From Verrucomicrobiota bacterium (GTDB lineage Bacteria; Verrucomicrobiota; Verrucomicrobiia; Opitutales; Opitutaceae), in contig JAGVUB010000142.1 of NCBI GenBank assembly GCA_019136515.1, positions 1 through 64,000 on the forward strand: a stretch of 64,000 nt of DNA, written 5' to 3'. This document shows positions 1 through 7,443 of the stretch, piece by piece; the first letter of the stretch is position 1; each line of letters starts with the position of its first letter. A program made the translations under genes and the position numbers. Under the pieces are notes generated by a model. It worked only from the letters and a program-made list of their open reading frames with translations, searched no databases and was not told the DNA's origin.

Positions 1-54
1 TGCTCCTTTCGACGCACGGGCCGTTCCGGTGTTCATTCTTCACCCACATTTTCT

Positions 55-1145
55 CCAACGGGCGCAGCCCGTTGGTTCAGCAGCCTGGTGGACGAAGTCC
101 GACAGGCTGCTAGCCGGTGGAGCTCCGGCCAGTCTCAATAAGGATATTGAGATTGCATCCGCCTCGCGCTCCAATTCATGTCGGCAGCCAACGCTGCCTC
201 CAGGGGTGAGGCCATCGCATCGAACCTCGATGCTCACACCCCACCCCGGCGTGATGTAACTTTCGTAAGTTACATCACGCTTTCCGAAATCTTACAGATT
301 TCGGCCTGCGCCCACCCGGCGCCTGATGGCTCCGTGTGAACGCACAAGACTACGTTCGCACGGAGACCAATAAATTGGCCTCCGTTCGAACATGCCTAAC
401 GGCACCCCTTCGGGGTTGTCTTGGTCAACTTACGCAACTTTCAGTTGCTCCAGTCGACTCCGGTTCCACGCCCACCTTGGGCGTGTCTTCCGGGTTGCCG
501 CACCACGCTTGACAGCGTGCGTCAACCCCCGCCTCCGGCAGGGTCCCCCGGCCCCTAGCGGGGCTGAGCCAGTCTCAATAAGACTGGCTCCGGACTCACC
601 CGTCACCTCCCTGCGCGAAGCTCCGGGAGGCTTCCGGTCGATCCTAGCCGACCGGTGGAGCCTTCGGCCATCTCCCACCGATGCCCGGGACGTCCCCGGG
701 ACATCCAGGAACGCCTTGTTCCTGGCGTTCCGAAGGTCCGCTTCCGATCCAGTTCCGAGGTCAACTACGGTCAAACTGGCGGCAACATCATCTTCGACGT
801 CGTTGCCGCTCGGTCTTCTTTCTCCGGTGCTTCTTTCGAGACACTCTCCGCCGCATACTCCGGTATGAGACAAAGGCTCGGCCCGTTCGCCACCACGGTG
901 AGCGGGCCGAGCGCTTCGGATTGTTCAAGATGCTTCATGGCGGTCCCGCGCAACCCGCCCCCGCCTCCCACACTTTGGGAGGAGCCTCCTCCGCATACCT
1001 GAGACACAAGACATGATAGGGCCCTTGACACCGTGCGTCCAGCCCACGGACGGCGTCGATCTCCTAACCTCCGGAAGTCCGTAAGCTGCTGGTGACAATC
1101 GTCACCGAGCGCGTCACCAAACCTGTCACCAAATTGGAAACCAAT
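55..1145. repeat. Array of about thirty heterogeneous short inverted repeats
   Basis: No convincing coding frame is present. Almost every 20-40 bases the sequence folds on itself. Clear examples are 55-63/67-75 (9 bp), 79-87/103-111 (9 bp), 133-140/145-152 (8 bp), 217-223/227-233 (7 bp), 249-262/267-280 (14 bp perfect), 284-292/296-304 (9 bp), 331-342/353-364 (12 bp, one T:G), 467-474/478-485 (8 bp), 566-575/581-590 (10 bp), 634-640/649-655 (7 bp), 705-712/718-725 (8 bp), 876-885/903-912 (10 bp), 964-970/976-982 (7 bp), 1091-1096/1101-1106 (6 bp) and 1133-1137/1141-1145 (5 bp). Loops are mostly 3-10 nt. The stems are not copies of each other, but some words recur: GCCAGTCTCAATAAG at 128-142 and 568-582, and a CTAGCCG...GGTGGAGC module near 110 and 645. 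It could be a large structured RNA, a protein-binding DNA array, or debris of palindromic elements. I cannot identify it. Confidence 0.75.
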
Positions 1146-1212
1146 GACTTCGGGAACTCTTCGTCTAAAGTAGCACTTGTCGGTGATCGCCAGCGGACTA
1201 AAGAAACATAAC

Positions 1213-1749
1213 ATGGAAACTGACTCGCGATACCGCCTTACCATCACACTAGACGAGGCTCACGTGCCCGCGTTCGAGCAACAGCTCAACGCGTCCGCAT
1301 CCGGGACCACGAAGTCGGCCTTTGCGACGGCCCTCGTTGTCCGTGCCCTTAACACGGAGGCTCTCGAGACCAAGCCTTCAACTCCACCCATGGACCGGAC
1401 CGGCATCAAAGCTGACTCTTTTACTCAAGATCCCGGGGCCAAAGTCGTCCGGGCTGTGATCGGCACAGGCCTCACCGTCGTCGTGCTCACCCTCGCCGGC
1501 GCCTGGGGACTGTTCAGCCTTCACCATCGCCTTCACCCGGACCTTCGTCCGGATCTCGCATCCATCCGCCAGACGATCGAAGCTCGCCCGGACCTTGCGG
1601 CCATCCGTCAAGCTATCGAGGCCCGGCCGGACATATCGACCAAGGTTGTCGATCTCACCAAACGAATAGACGTCCAAGACAAAGCTCTCGTTGCGATCAT
1701 GGACAGACTTCAGCCATCGAAAGCGCAGACGAAGTCGGCCAGCCCGTAA
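1213..1749 (+). CDS. Single-pass membrane protein with 13-residue tandem repeats, unknown function
   Basis: I do not recognise a family. The protein has about 178 residues. It has a polar N-terminal third beginning METDSRYRL, one hydrophobic segment around residues 80-102 (GLTVVVLTLAGAWGLFSL), then a helical tail. The tail contains about two copies of a 13-residue unit (RPDLASIRQTIEA, RPDLAAIRQAIEA) and the start of a third. The tail is likely a coiled coil, possibly for oligomerisation or for sensing. ATG at 1213 is chosen over an in-frame TTG at 1177 because the extra residues are unremarkable. The gene lies just downstream of the inverted-repeat array, with several GTCACC words at 1101-1129 in its upstream region. 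The coding status is fairly likely because the frame is open and has a coherent membrane-plus-repeat architecture. Confidence 0.6.
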   Translation: METDSRYRLTITLDEAHVPAFEQQLNASASGTTKSAFATALVVRALNTEALETKPSTPPMDRTGIKADSFTQDPGAKVVRAVIGTGLTVVVLTLAGAWGLFSLHHRLHPDLRPDLASIRQTIEARPDLAAIRQAIEARPDISTKVVDLTKRIDVQDKALVAIMDRLQPSKAQTKSASP

Positions 1750-1891
1750 TTCGAACTCCCTGCCACATGTCACGGAAACGCCGACAATCCAGACATGCCA
1801 TTTGCTGGCCCGGAACAGCCCCGCATTCGCAAAAGAGCGCCCCTCCGCCACCATCATATTCACCCTCCCCGCGTTTCGCGGCGCCGTCGTT

Positions 1892-1945
1892 TTTGGACAA
1901 TCTTTATCGCTTTCCCATTGGCATAATTGGGTTTCAGTGTCCAAA
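1892..1945. repeat. 8-bp inverted repeat TTTGGACA / TGTCCAAA
   Basis: TTTGGACA (1892-1899) is matched by TGTCCAAA (1938-1945), 38 bases apart, just upstream of the HTH/coiled-coil gene at 1994. The region 1750-1993 holds no gene I can support. The repeat could be an operator or a leftover transposon end. No matching partner was found after the gene, so a mobile element cannot be claimed. Confidence 0.35.
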
Positions 1946-1993
1946 TAGGCCGGGAGACGGATTTCTGGCCGACAAGGGCGAAATCATCGAAAA

Positions 1994-2383
1994 ATGAAGA
2001 AAATTCCTGCTTCGACAAAACTCGAACTTGCGATCCGCGCATTACAAACGGACAAGCGCCCCCCGCTTTCGGCCATGTGCGAGGCCAAGGGAGTGAGCCG
2101 GCAGTCGGCGGACAATTGGGCTGACGAACTTATGTCCGCTGCGCGAATCGTGTTTGGTCCCGAAAAGGCGCCTAAGCGGATTCAGAATTTGGAGAAGCGG
2201 AACCGTCAGCTTCGAGATCGCATCGATTTGCTGACCCGCACCCTCTCACGCCACGGAGTCGAAATTCCACCTCTCCGCGCCGCCGAACTCGATGAGGAGG
2301 ACATCGGACTCATTTCCGGCGACGACCAAGCTGATGAAACGCCGGAGACGCCTCCTCAAGGGCCTATTCGCCCTGCTTGGTAG
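1994..2383 (+). CDS. Small HTH plus coiled-coil DNA-binding protein (transposase OrfA-like)
   Basis: A 129-residue protein. Residues 8-45 resemble a helix-turn-helix of the transposase OrfA/HTH_28 type (LSAMCEAKGVSRQSADNW). It is followed by a charged heptad-like segment (IQNLEKRNRQLRDRIDLL, about 60-80) and an acidic, proline-rich tail. That layout fits the regulatory first ORF of an IS3-type element or a stand-alone regulator. No transposase catalytic frame follows, so a complete insertion sequence is not present. The 5' end of the gene coincides with a tRNA-Thr-like remnant on the other strand, which makes the N-terminus and possibly the coding status uncertain. Confidence 0.5.
   Translation: MKKIPASTKLELAIRALQTDKRPPLSAMCEAKGVSRQSADNWADELMSAARIVFGPEKAPKRIQNLEKRNRQLRDRIDLLTRTLSRHGVEIPPLRAAELDEEDIGLISGDDQADETPETPPQGPIRPAW
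2006..2054 (-). other. Degenerate tRNA-Thr(TGT)-like 3' half
   Basis: Read on the minus strand, the segment has an anticodon-loop-like TTTGTAA, then GCGCGGATCGCAAGTTCGAGT, which is the arrangement of variable loop, T-stem and T-loop in tRNA-Thr(UGU). The T-stem is damaged (the usual G53-C61 pair is G:T), there is no good D-arm and no CCA end. It therefore looks like a decayed fragment, perhaps an old attachment site. Chance similarity cannot be excluded. Confidence 0.35.
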
Positions 2384-2447
2384 AAGGTTGCTGATCTCCT
2401 TCCTGGGCGATCCGGTGACTTCACCCAGCAGACAAGAGTTCGTTCAG

Positions 2448-4079
2448 TTACTTGGCCGGCACCTGTCCCGAATTGGCTCCTTCTGAGATTTTGCCATGAT
2501 CGCCATCCACATTGAGGACCCCCAGATCATCCAGCAACAATACGAACGCATCAAGGCGATCCTGCATCCAAGCCGGCTCAAGTGGGGGTTGTGCTTTCAT
2601 CGCGGTCGTGCGCACTATACCACTGTCGTCTAGCGTGAAGCGAAGCCGTTGAACGACGCCATCAAACCTTCCCAACGCGATGCGAAGGTGTTGCGCGAAG
2701 ACCAGCTGGGAAAACATATCTTCTAGAAGCCGGCTTAAGGGACACCTTGATCGCTCTTCAAGCCATGGCGAAAACCACGAAAGCGAGAGACGATCACGAC
2801 CGTCCCACTGCGTCTGGGGATGACTGGCTAATACGGGTATCGATGAGTAGGTGCGTAGGTGCCACCGAGCGAGCATCGTCAGGGCACGGCATATCGGAGG
2901 GCGCTCGTCCGTCGGTTCAATCCAATCGTAGCTGGCCTGGGTCCAACTCACCGTATTCTGCCATGCCGTTGAAAGAGCATCGGTATTCTTTACTGGCTTT
3001 AGGCCCGCGGCTTTTGCCTCTGCATGAACGATCGCTTCGAAGGTTGCCGACTGCCCCGGATAGGCCTTGGTCACCACGCCGACAGATTTATCCACCACTT
3101 GGCGGATCGAGTGGCAGCCATCTATGAGCGCTTGCTCGAAACAATGCATGAACATTTCCAAGCAGTAGCGCTGATATTGGCGGTGAGTGAAGATTTCCCA
3201 TCGCTCGCGCTGCCGGATGATCTCAGGCCCCTTGAGCACCAGACCGCGTTTGCGAGTTGTTCCAGTGTGCCAGACCGCACGCAGATCATCAGTTGTTAAG
3301 TCCGAATCCTGGCCGATCGTTTGCAGTATCAGATTTGCGGTGAGGGTCCTCGGGTGACTGGCCCCCTCTTGGGCGGCGGGGAGCAGTTTCCGGATGAACG
3401 CCTGTTTTATCTTTCTCGGGGAGTCGCGGAAAAATGAAGGATGAAACCCATTCAATCCTAGGTCATCGATCATGGCCTCCGTGACGGGTTCGGGACTAAT
3501 ATTGAATTTCGGATAGTATTTGGACTCCCGCAGCGAGGCATCCACATACTCAGCGATAAGCGTCGTATCGGCATCATCGCTGGTGCCATGTATGCGAGTC
3601 AGGGTCTCGCCTTTGGCCTTGGCAAATCCTGCGTGCAGACCAAGCGATCGCAGTGACGGGCCGTATAACGGCGCCGCGAAGACGCTGGTCGCATCCGTTC
3701 GCTTCGCCGCGTCGAAGCCGAGCTTCGCTGGCAAGAGCAGTTTCTGATCGACGCCAATTCTTCGATTAGGTGGACCGTAGCGATTATGCGCCGGCGAGTT
3801 GTCACGCTGGCTGTGCGACATCGCAACTTCAACGGTCTCTTGGAAGCGAAAGTAGTTCGACTCCGTGTAGTCCTTCGCGTCTGGGCACAGGTTGCGGAAT
3901 TTCCATGGGATCCACGTTGCCAAACAGAAGAATCCGAAATCGCTCGTGGCATTATTGATTCCGGGTATCAGGTCCTGGGTCAGGATGCGGAGATTGACAA
4001 TCCTCAGGCCGAGGAAGTCGATGCCCCCGCCTTTGGGAGCAAAGTTCTTTGTCGTGAATGGTTGGACTCCGTAGGGCAT
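2448..4079 (-). CDS. Unknown 543-residue protein paired with a PLD-type protein
   Basis: I do not recognise the family. The N-terminus (IDFLGLRIVNLR, then FFCLATWIPWKF at about 50) recalls the opening of uncharacterised proteins that begin with a 'wave through an intact region' motif beside PLD genes in defence loci, but I cannot place it in a named family. The rest is soluble, alpha-helical and without an obvious catalytic signature. The start ATG (4079) directly follows the stop codon of the PLD gene, so the two are almost certainly co-translated and probably act together. It is the last gene of the minus-strand defence run. Confidence 0.75.
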   Translation of the reverse strand: MPYGVQPFTTKNFAPKGGGIDFLGLRIVNLRILTQDLIPGINNATSDFGFFCLATWIPWKFRNLCPDAKDYTESNYFRFQETVEVAMSHSQRDNSPAHNRYGPPNRRIGVDQKLLLPAKLGFDAAKRTDATSVFAAPLYGPSLRSLGLHAGFAKAKGETLTRIHGTSDDADTTLIAEYVDASLRESKYYPKFNISPEPVTEAMIDDLGLNGFHPSFFRDSPRKIKQAFIRKLLPAAQEGASHPRTLTANLILQTIGQDSDLTTDDLRAVWHTGTTRKRGLVLKGPEIIRQRERWEIFTHRQYQRYCLEMFMHCFEQALIDGCHSIRQVVDKSVGVVTKAYPGQSATFEAIVHAEAKAAGLKPVKNTDALSTAWQNTVSWTQASYDWIEPTDERPPICRALTMLARWHLRTYSSIPVLASHPQTQWDGRDRLSLSWFSPWLEERSRCPLSRLLEDMFSQLVFAQHLRIALGRFDGVVQRLRFTLDDSGIVRTTAMKAQPPLEPAWMQDRLDAFVLLLDDLGVLNVDGDHGKISEGANSGQVPAK

Positions 4080-6728
4080 CTACTCGAAATAGCTGTCGTG
4101 CAGTTGATCGGGCACCATCACCGAAAGGCAGCGCGGGCAGATTACAGGTTTCATGCTCGCGAGCACCCGAAAATCCGCCTGTTTAATGCCGTGGTTTTCA
4201 CACCCTGAAACCGCGCACCTTTGGGTATAGGGACTGACTGAGACGAAAGTGGCCCCTTTCGGCCCCTTGAGGCACTTTGCAGCCAATCGTTCGATGTTAG
4301 GAATGTCTCTTGAATCATGTGACGGGCATGATTGGGGGAGGTGATTGATCTGATCCAATATCTTGTATCCCGGAGTGGCACTCCAAGAGTCCTGCAGAAT
4401 GCAATCGAGCGCCGCCTGTGCTTTCGATACTGTGTCGATGTCGTCTTCCTTGCCATCACTCATGATGTGCACGGCGGTTTCGACAACCGAGTTACGGGTG
4501 TCTGAAGCCAGTTGGTCCGGGACCCCAAAAGTGATGCGGAAGGTGAGCCACAGGCGGCGTGGAAACGTCTTCTGAAGAGTTTCCACGGCTTGGGCTTTTG
4601 CGGCTACGAACAGCGCCAAGCCTAAGATGAGCAAGCGCTCATCAAAGCTTAGGTGGAAGCGATTTACCGCATCATATACTATTGGCGGGAATGTGCTGTC
4701 GGGATACGGGCAGCTGGAAGGAGGGGTGTAGTTTTGCCCCTGTCTTCTATCTCCGAAGATTGTGCGAAGGAATCTATTGGTGAGATCCCAGACGCTGGGC
4801 AGTGCGAGCTGGGGCGCGGTGCGTCTGACAGAACGCCGGACACTCAGAAGCACCAAGAAGGATGCCATCACCACCCGGAGCAGCTTGCTGGCTCGTGTCT
4901 GATTTATGATCGTTGTGGTTAAGCGGCTTTCCATCCGGCTGAAGCGCTCATCGGCTAGGTCCCATCGCATTTGGGCTGCTTTGGCTGCGGCTGCTTTCGC
5001 ATCAAGATCTTCAGCGTCTTCCGATTCGTCATCAACTACGGGCCCCGGTTTCTTACCTGTAGTTGAGTGCCCCTTTGTCTCGTGTCGCAGAAGTGTGTCG
5101 AGGATACGGTCGAACCACCCGACATTGCCGCCTACCGTCCCCGCGGACTGCGAATGCCCTGTGGACATGATCTGAGGCGGCCACACTGGAACACGGTCTG
5201 GCGCTGGCTTCCGTGTGGGCTTGGTCTTCTGGCCCTCTTGCTTGGCGTTCCCGTCGGAGTCGGGCTTCGGGTCCTCATCTTCCCATACCTGGTCAATCAG
5301 CGAGAACGCCGCGCTTAGGTCCGCAGCGCTGGGCAAGCCCTCTTGCGCCAGCATGGCCATGAGGCCTCTCCACGCATTGCGTTGACCAGGCTCCGATGTG
5401 AGAATGGCGGTTTCATCGATGAACGCGACTCCCTCTACAGGTTCGCCCATCGCGGTGGTCGCCCGGATTGAAATCGTGGCGCAGGAGGATCCGGGGTCGA
5501 TTGCGTGCGTGAAGCTCGCCCAAGGTATGCTGGTTGTGCCGCTCCGCTCGAACAGCGAGTCCAACTGGCGTTCGAAGGATTGCGGTCCAGAGGCCCAAAC
5601 AAGCGTGACTGATCTCAGGGGCAGATGCTCGGCCTTCTCGGAAGTGCAGAGTCTCAAAGCATGTCCTTGATTTGAAGCCCACAGATTTAGCCATCGATTT
5701 TCACGCTTCTCGTGTTGCTGGACAAAGGGCTGAAATCCTTGAAGCCGACCGACCGATTTGAAGTAGAAGGCGTGGTCTGCCTCCTCCACTTGGCGCAGGA
5801 TGCCGGCCTCGATATTGCTGGCGCCAAGGGCCATCTCCGTTGCGTTGACACTACCACAAAAGAGCCAGTGTCCTGCCTTTGTGGTGAAGCCGTATAGCTT
5901 GAAATGCGGGAATGCGCTCTTCTCTTTGTGCAGCTTTAGTTGAAGAAGTCTTGCTTCGGGAACGGGCGGTTTCCCGGTCGGAAGGTCGTAGGTTCCTTTT
6001 TCTACTGGAGCCGGGAATACGTTAATTTGATCAGCCTGAAGCGTCGATTGGGCTAACTGGATGCCTTTCCATGCGCCTCCGAAATAGGGAGCGCAGATAT
6101 CCAGTGAATCGACCTTCCCAATGACAGATTTCCATTGGCTGGGGAACGGCCCGTCGAACGAAGACTGGAAGAATATCCGCCGGCGCGGCTCAGGTGATTG
6201 GCTGGCTTCGAACTGCTGGATCGCTCCCGCGGTATCCGCCAGCAGCTTCACTGCAGGAATGTGCGCGTGGTCGAACTGCGCCCATAGCGCAATCAGTCCT
6301 TCGACAAAGCCGCGCACCTCAGAAACCAGGCCGCGGAAACCTTGGTTCCGCGAAATCCTGAAGCCGTCAAACAGCTCCAGGTTTCCGATGAAGCCAGATT
6401 GTGTGAGATTGCCACTCCCGCAGAGGACGGCCAGTTCCTCGTCTCCCAACATGATCCAGACCTTGGCGTGAAAGCTGTGCCCATGCGGAGCCAGCATTAC
6501 CGAATAGCTCCTAGTTGCCGCCTGCAACGCCGCCGCCTCCTCTGTGCTCCGCATGAATCCCAGCTGGTCGCATAGTATCACGCACCCCTTGAGTTTGTCC
6601 TGATCCACCTGAGGCAGCACGACAGACTCGAAGAAGCTCATGCTGGCCGTGTAGGTCGTTCCAATAAGATACCTCGGCGCGAACAGCCGAAAGAACTCCG
6701 ACAGCTTTATGGCTTCAAGGTGTTCCAC
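4080..6728 (-). CDS. Phospholipase-D-superfamily protein with two HKD motifs, a hydrophobic segment and a C-terminal zinc-ribbon-like end
   Basis: An 882-residue protein. HKD motif 1 is H87-x-K89 with G-S-x-N at 104-107 (FHAKVW, CGSGNLT). HKD motif 2 is H275-x-K277 with GSVN at 292-295. Two such halves form one active site in PLD nucleases and phospholipases. A hydrophobic stretch (LLRVVMASFLVLLSV) lies near residue 640. The C-terminus has Cys pairs (CAVSGC, CPRC) that could bind zinc. The start is a GTG at 6728, 16 bases after the metallopeptidase stop. PLD-fold nucleases occur in several defence systems (for example DrmC of DISARM), but the neighbours here are not DISARM genes. Role inferred: nuclease or helper of an anti-phage module with the next gene. 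Confidence 0.8.
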   Translation of the reverse strand: MEHLEAIKLSEFFRLFAPRYLIGTTYTASMSFFESVVLPQVDQDKLKGCVILCDQLGFMRSTEEAAALQAATRSYSVMLAPHGHSFHAKVWIMLGDEELAVLCGSGNLTQSGFIGNLELFDGFRISRNQGFRGLVSEVRGFVEGLIALWAQFDHAHIPAVKLLADTAGAIQQFEASQSPEPRRRIFFQSSFDGPFPSQWKSVIGKVDSLDICAPYFGGAWKGIQLAQSTLQADQINVFPAPVEKGTYDLPTGKPPVPEARLLQLKLHKEKSAFPHFKLYGFTTKAGHWLFCGSVNATEMALGASNIEAGILRQVEEADHAFYFKSVGRLQGFQPFVQQHEKRENRWLNLWASNQGHALRLCTSEKAEHLPLRSVTLVWASGPQSFERQLDSLFERSGTTSIPWASFTHAIDPGSSCATISIRATTAMGEPVEGVAFIDETAILTSEPGQRNAWRGLMAMLAQEGLPSAADLSAAFSLIDQVWEDEDPKPDSDGNAKQEGQKTKPTRKPAPDRVPVWPPQIMSTGHSQSAGTVGGNVGWFDRILDTLLRHETKGHSTTGKKPGPVVDDESEDAEDLDAKAAAAKAAQMRWDLADERFSRMESRLTTTIINQTRASKLLRVVMASFLVLLSVRRSVRRTAPQLALPSVWDLTNRFLRTIFGDRRQGQNYTPPSSCPYPDSTFPPIVYDAVNRFHLSFDERLLILGLALFVAAKAQAVETLQKTFPRRLWLTFRITFGVPDQLASDTRNSVVETAVHIMSDGKEDDIDTVSKAQAALDCILQDSWSATPGYKILDQINHLPQSCPSHDSRDIPNIERLAAKCLKGPKGATFVSVSPYTQRCAVSGCENHGIKQADFRVLASMKPVICPRCLSVMVPDQLHDSYFE

Positions 6729-6744
6729 TTGGCGCAGGGGTTGG

Positions 6745-7443
6745 TCACGAACTGCTTTCTAGCCGGGCCTTCACCTTTTGCCAGTTCGGGAATACCTCGC
6801 TCAGCAGACGGAAGAAGGCGCGATCGTGCTGGGGGTGTTTGAAGTGGCAGATCTCGTGGGCGATCACGTAGTCCACACAGAGCGCCGGCGCCTTCACCAA
6901 CTCGGGATTGAGCAGGATTCTCCCGTTTCGATGCGAACTGCCCCACCGCTTGGGCATCCGAAGAAGTCGGACCGTGGGTGCCGGGAGCTTTCGGGCGGCG
7001 CACCACTGCTTCCACTTCTCCAATCGTGCAGTGAATTGAGCCAGGGCCCGCTCGCGGAGCCAGCCGTCGAGTAGTGCCTTGACCTGCTCCTCCCGCTTGC
7101 TGGGACCGGCGATGTGAATGTAGGCGCCCTTCAGACGAACGGCAGGCTTCGGCGCCTCGCTTACCTTCAGTCGATACTGGCGGCCGAGATAGGTGTGCGT
7201 CGCACCAGATTCATAGCGCAGCGGAATTCTGTCGCGCTGCATGTCCCGGAATTGGACTCGTTGACGAACGATCCACCGCAGGCGTGCCTTCACCTTGGCT
7301 TGGATCGACTGCGTGGTCGCGCTCCTTGGAGCCTTCAACTCCAGCAGGCCGTCAGGGCGCACGCTGATGGCGAGCGTCGTCCGATCACTGCGCAGGAGAA
7401 TCGCGTCCCCGGCGGCCGTTTCGATCGATAGCCGGTCAGACAT
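6745..7443 (-). CDS. YgjP/SprT-like M48-type zinc metallopeptidase
   Basis: A 232-residue protein of the YgjP-like metallopeptidase family (old DUF45). The zinc motif HEICH is at residues 196-200, with E197 as the expected general base. It is preceded by the family signature RWGSSHRNGRILLNPEL at about 166-182. These small peptidases are often found next to hsdR in type I restriction loci, as here. Their role there is not established; trimming or turnover of restriction subunits is only a guess. The start codon overlaps the end of hsdR by 8 bases, which points to translational coupling. Confidence 0.88.
   Translation of the reverse strand: MSDRLSIETAAGDAILLRSDRTTLAISVRPDGLLELKAPRSATTQSIQAKVKARLRWIVRQRVQFRDMQRDRIPLRYESGATHTYLGRQYRLKVSEAPKPAVRLKGAYIHIAGPSKREEQVKALLDGWLRERALAQFTARLEKWKQWCAARKLPAPTVRLLRMPKRWGSSHRNGRILLNPELVKAPALCVDYVIAHEICHFKHPQHDRAFFRLLSEVFPNWQKVKARLESSS

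Noticed and set aside
55-1145. CRISPR array or REP/attC cassette array
   Set aside because: There is no constant repeat, no regular spacer length, no cas gene and no integron-type core sites. The stems are all different.
392-1247. Several open frames on both strands within the hairpin region (for example 392-868, 771-1247)
   Set aside because: They overlap each other in several frames, encode low-complexity Arg/Ser/Pro-rich strings and follow from the palindromic sequence itself. No family resemblance or start signal was seen.
1892-2400. Complete IS3-type insertion sequence
   Set aside because: Only an OrfA-like protein and one inverted repeat upstream exist. There is no OrfB with a DDE domain, no right end and no target duplication.
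2448-6728. DISARM system
   Set aside because: A PLD protein alone is not enough. The DrmA helicase, DrmB and a DISARM methyltransferase are not present.
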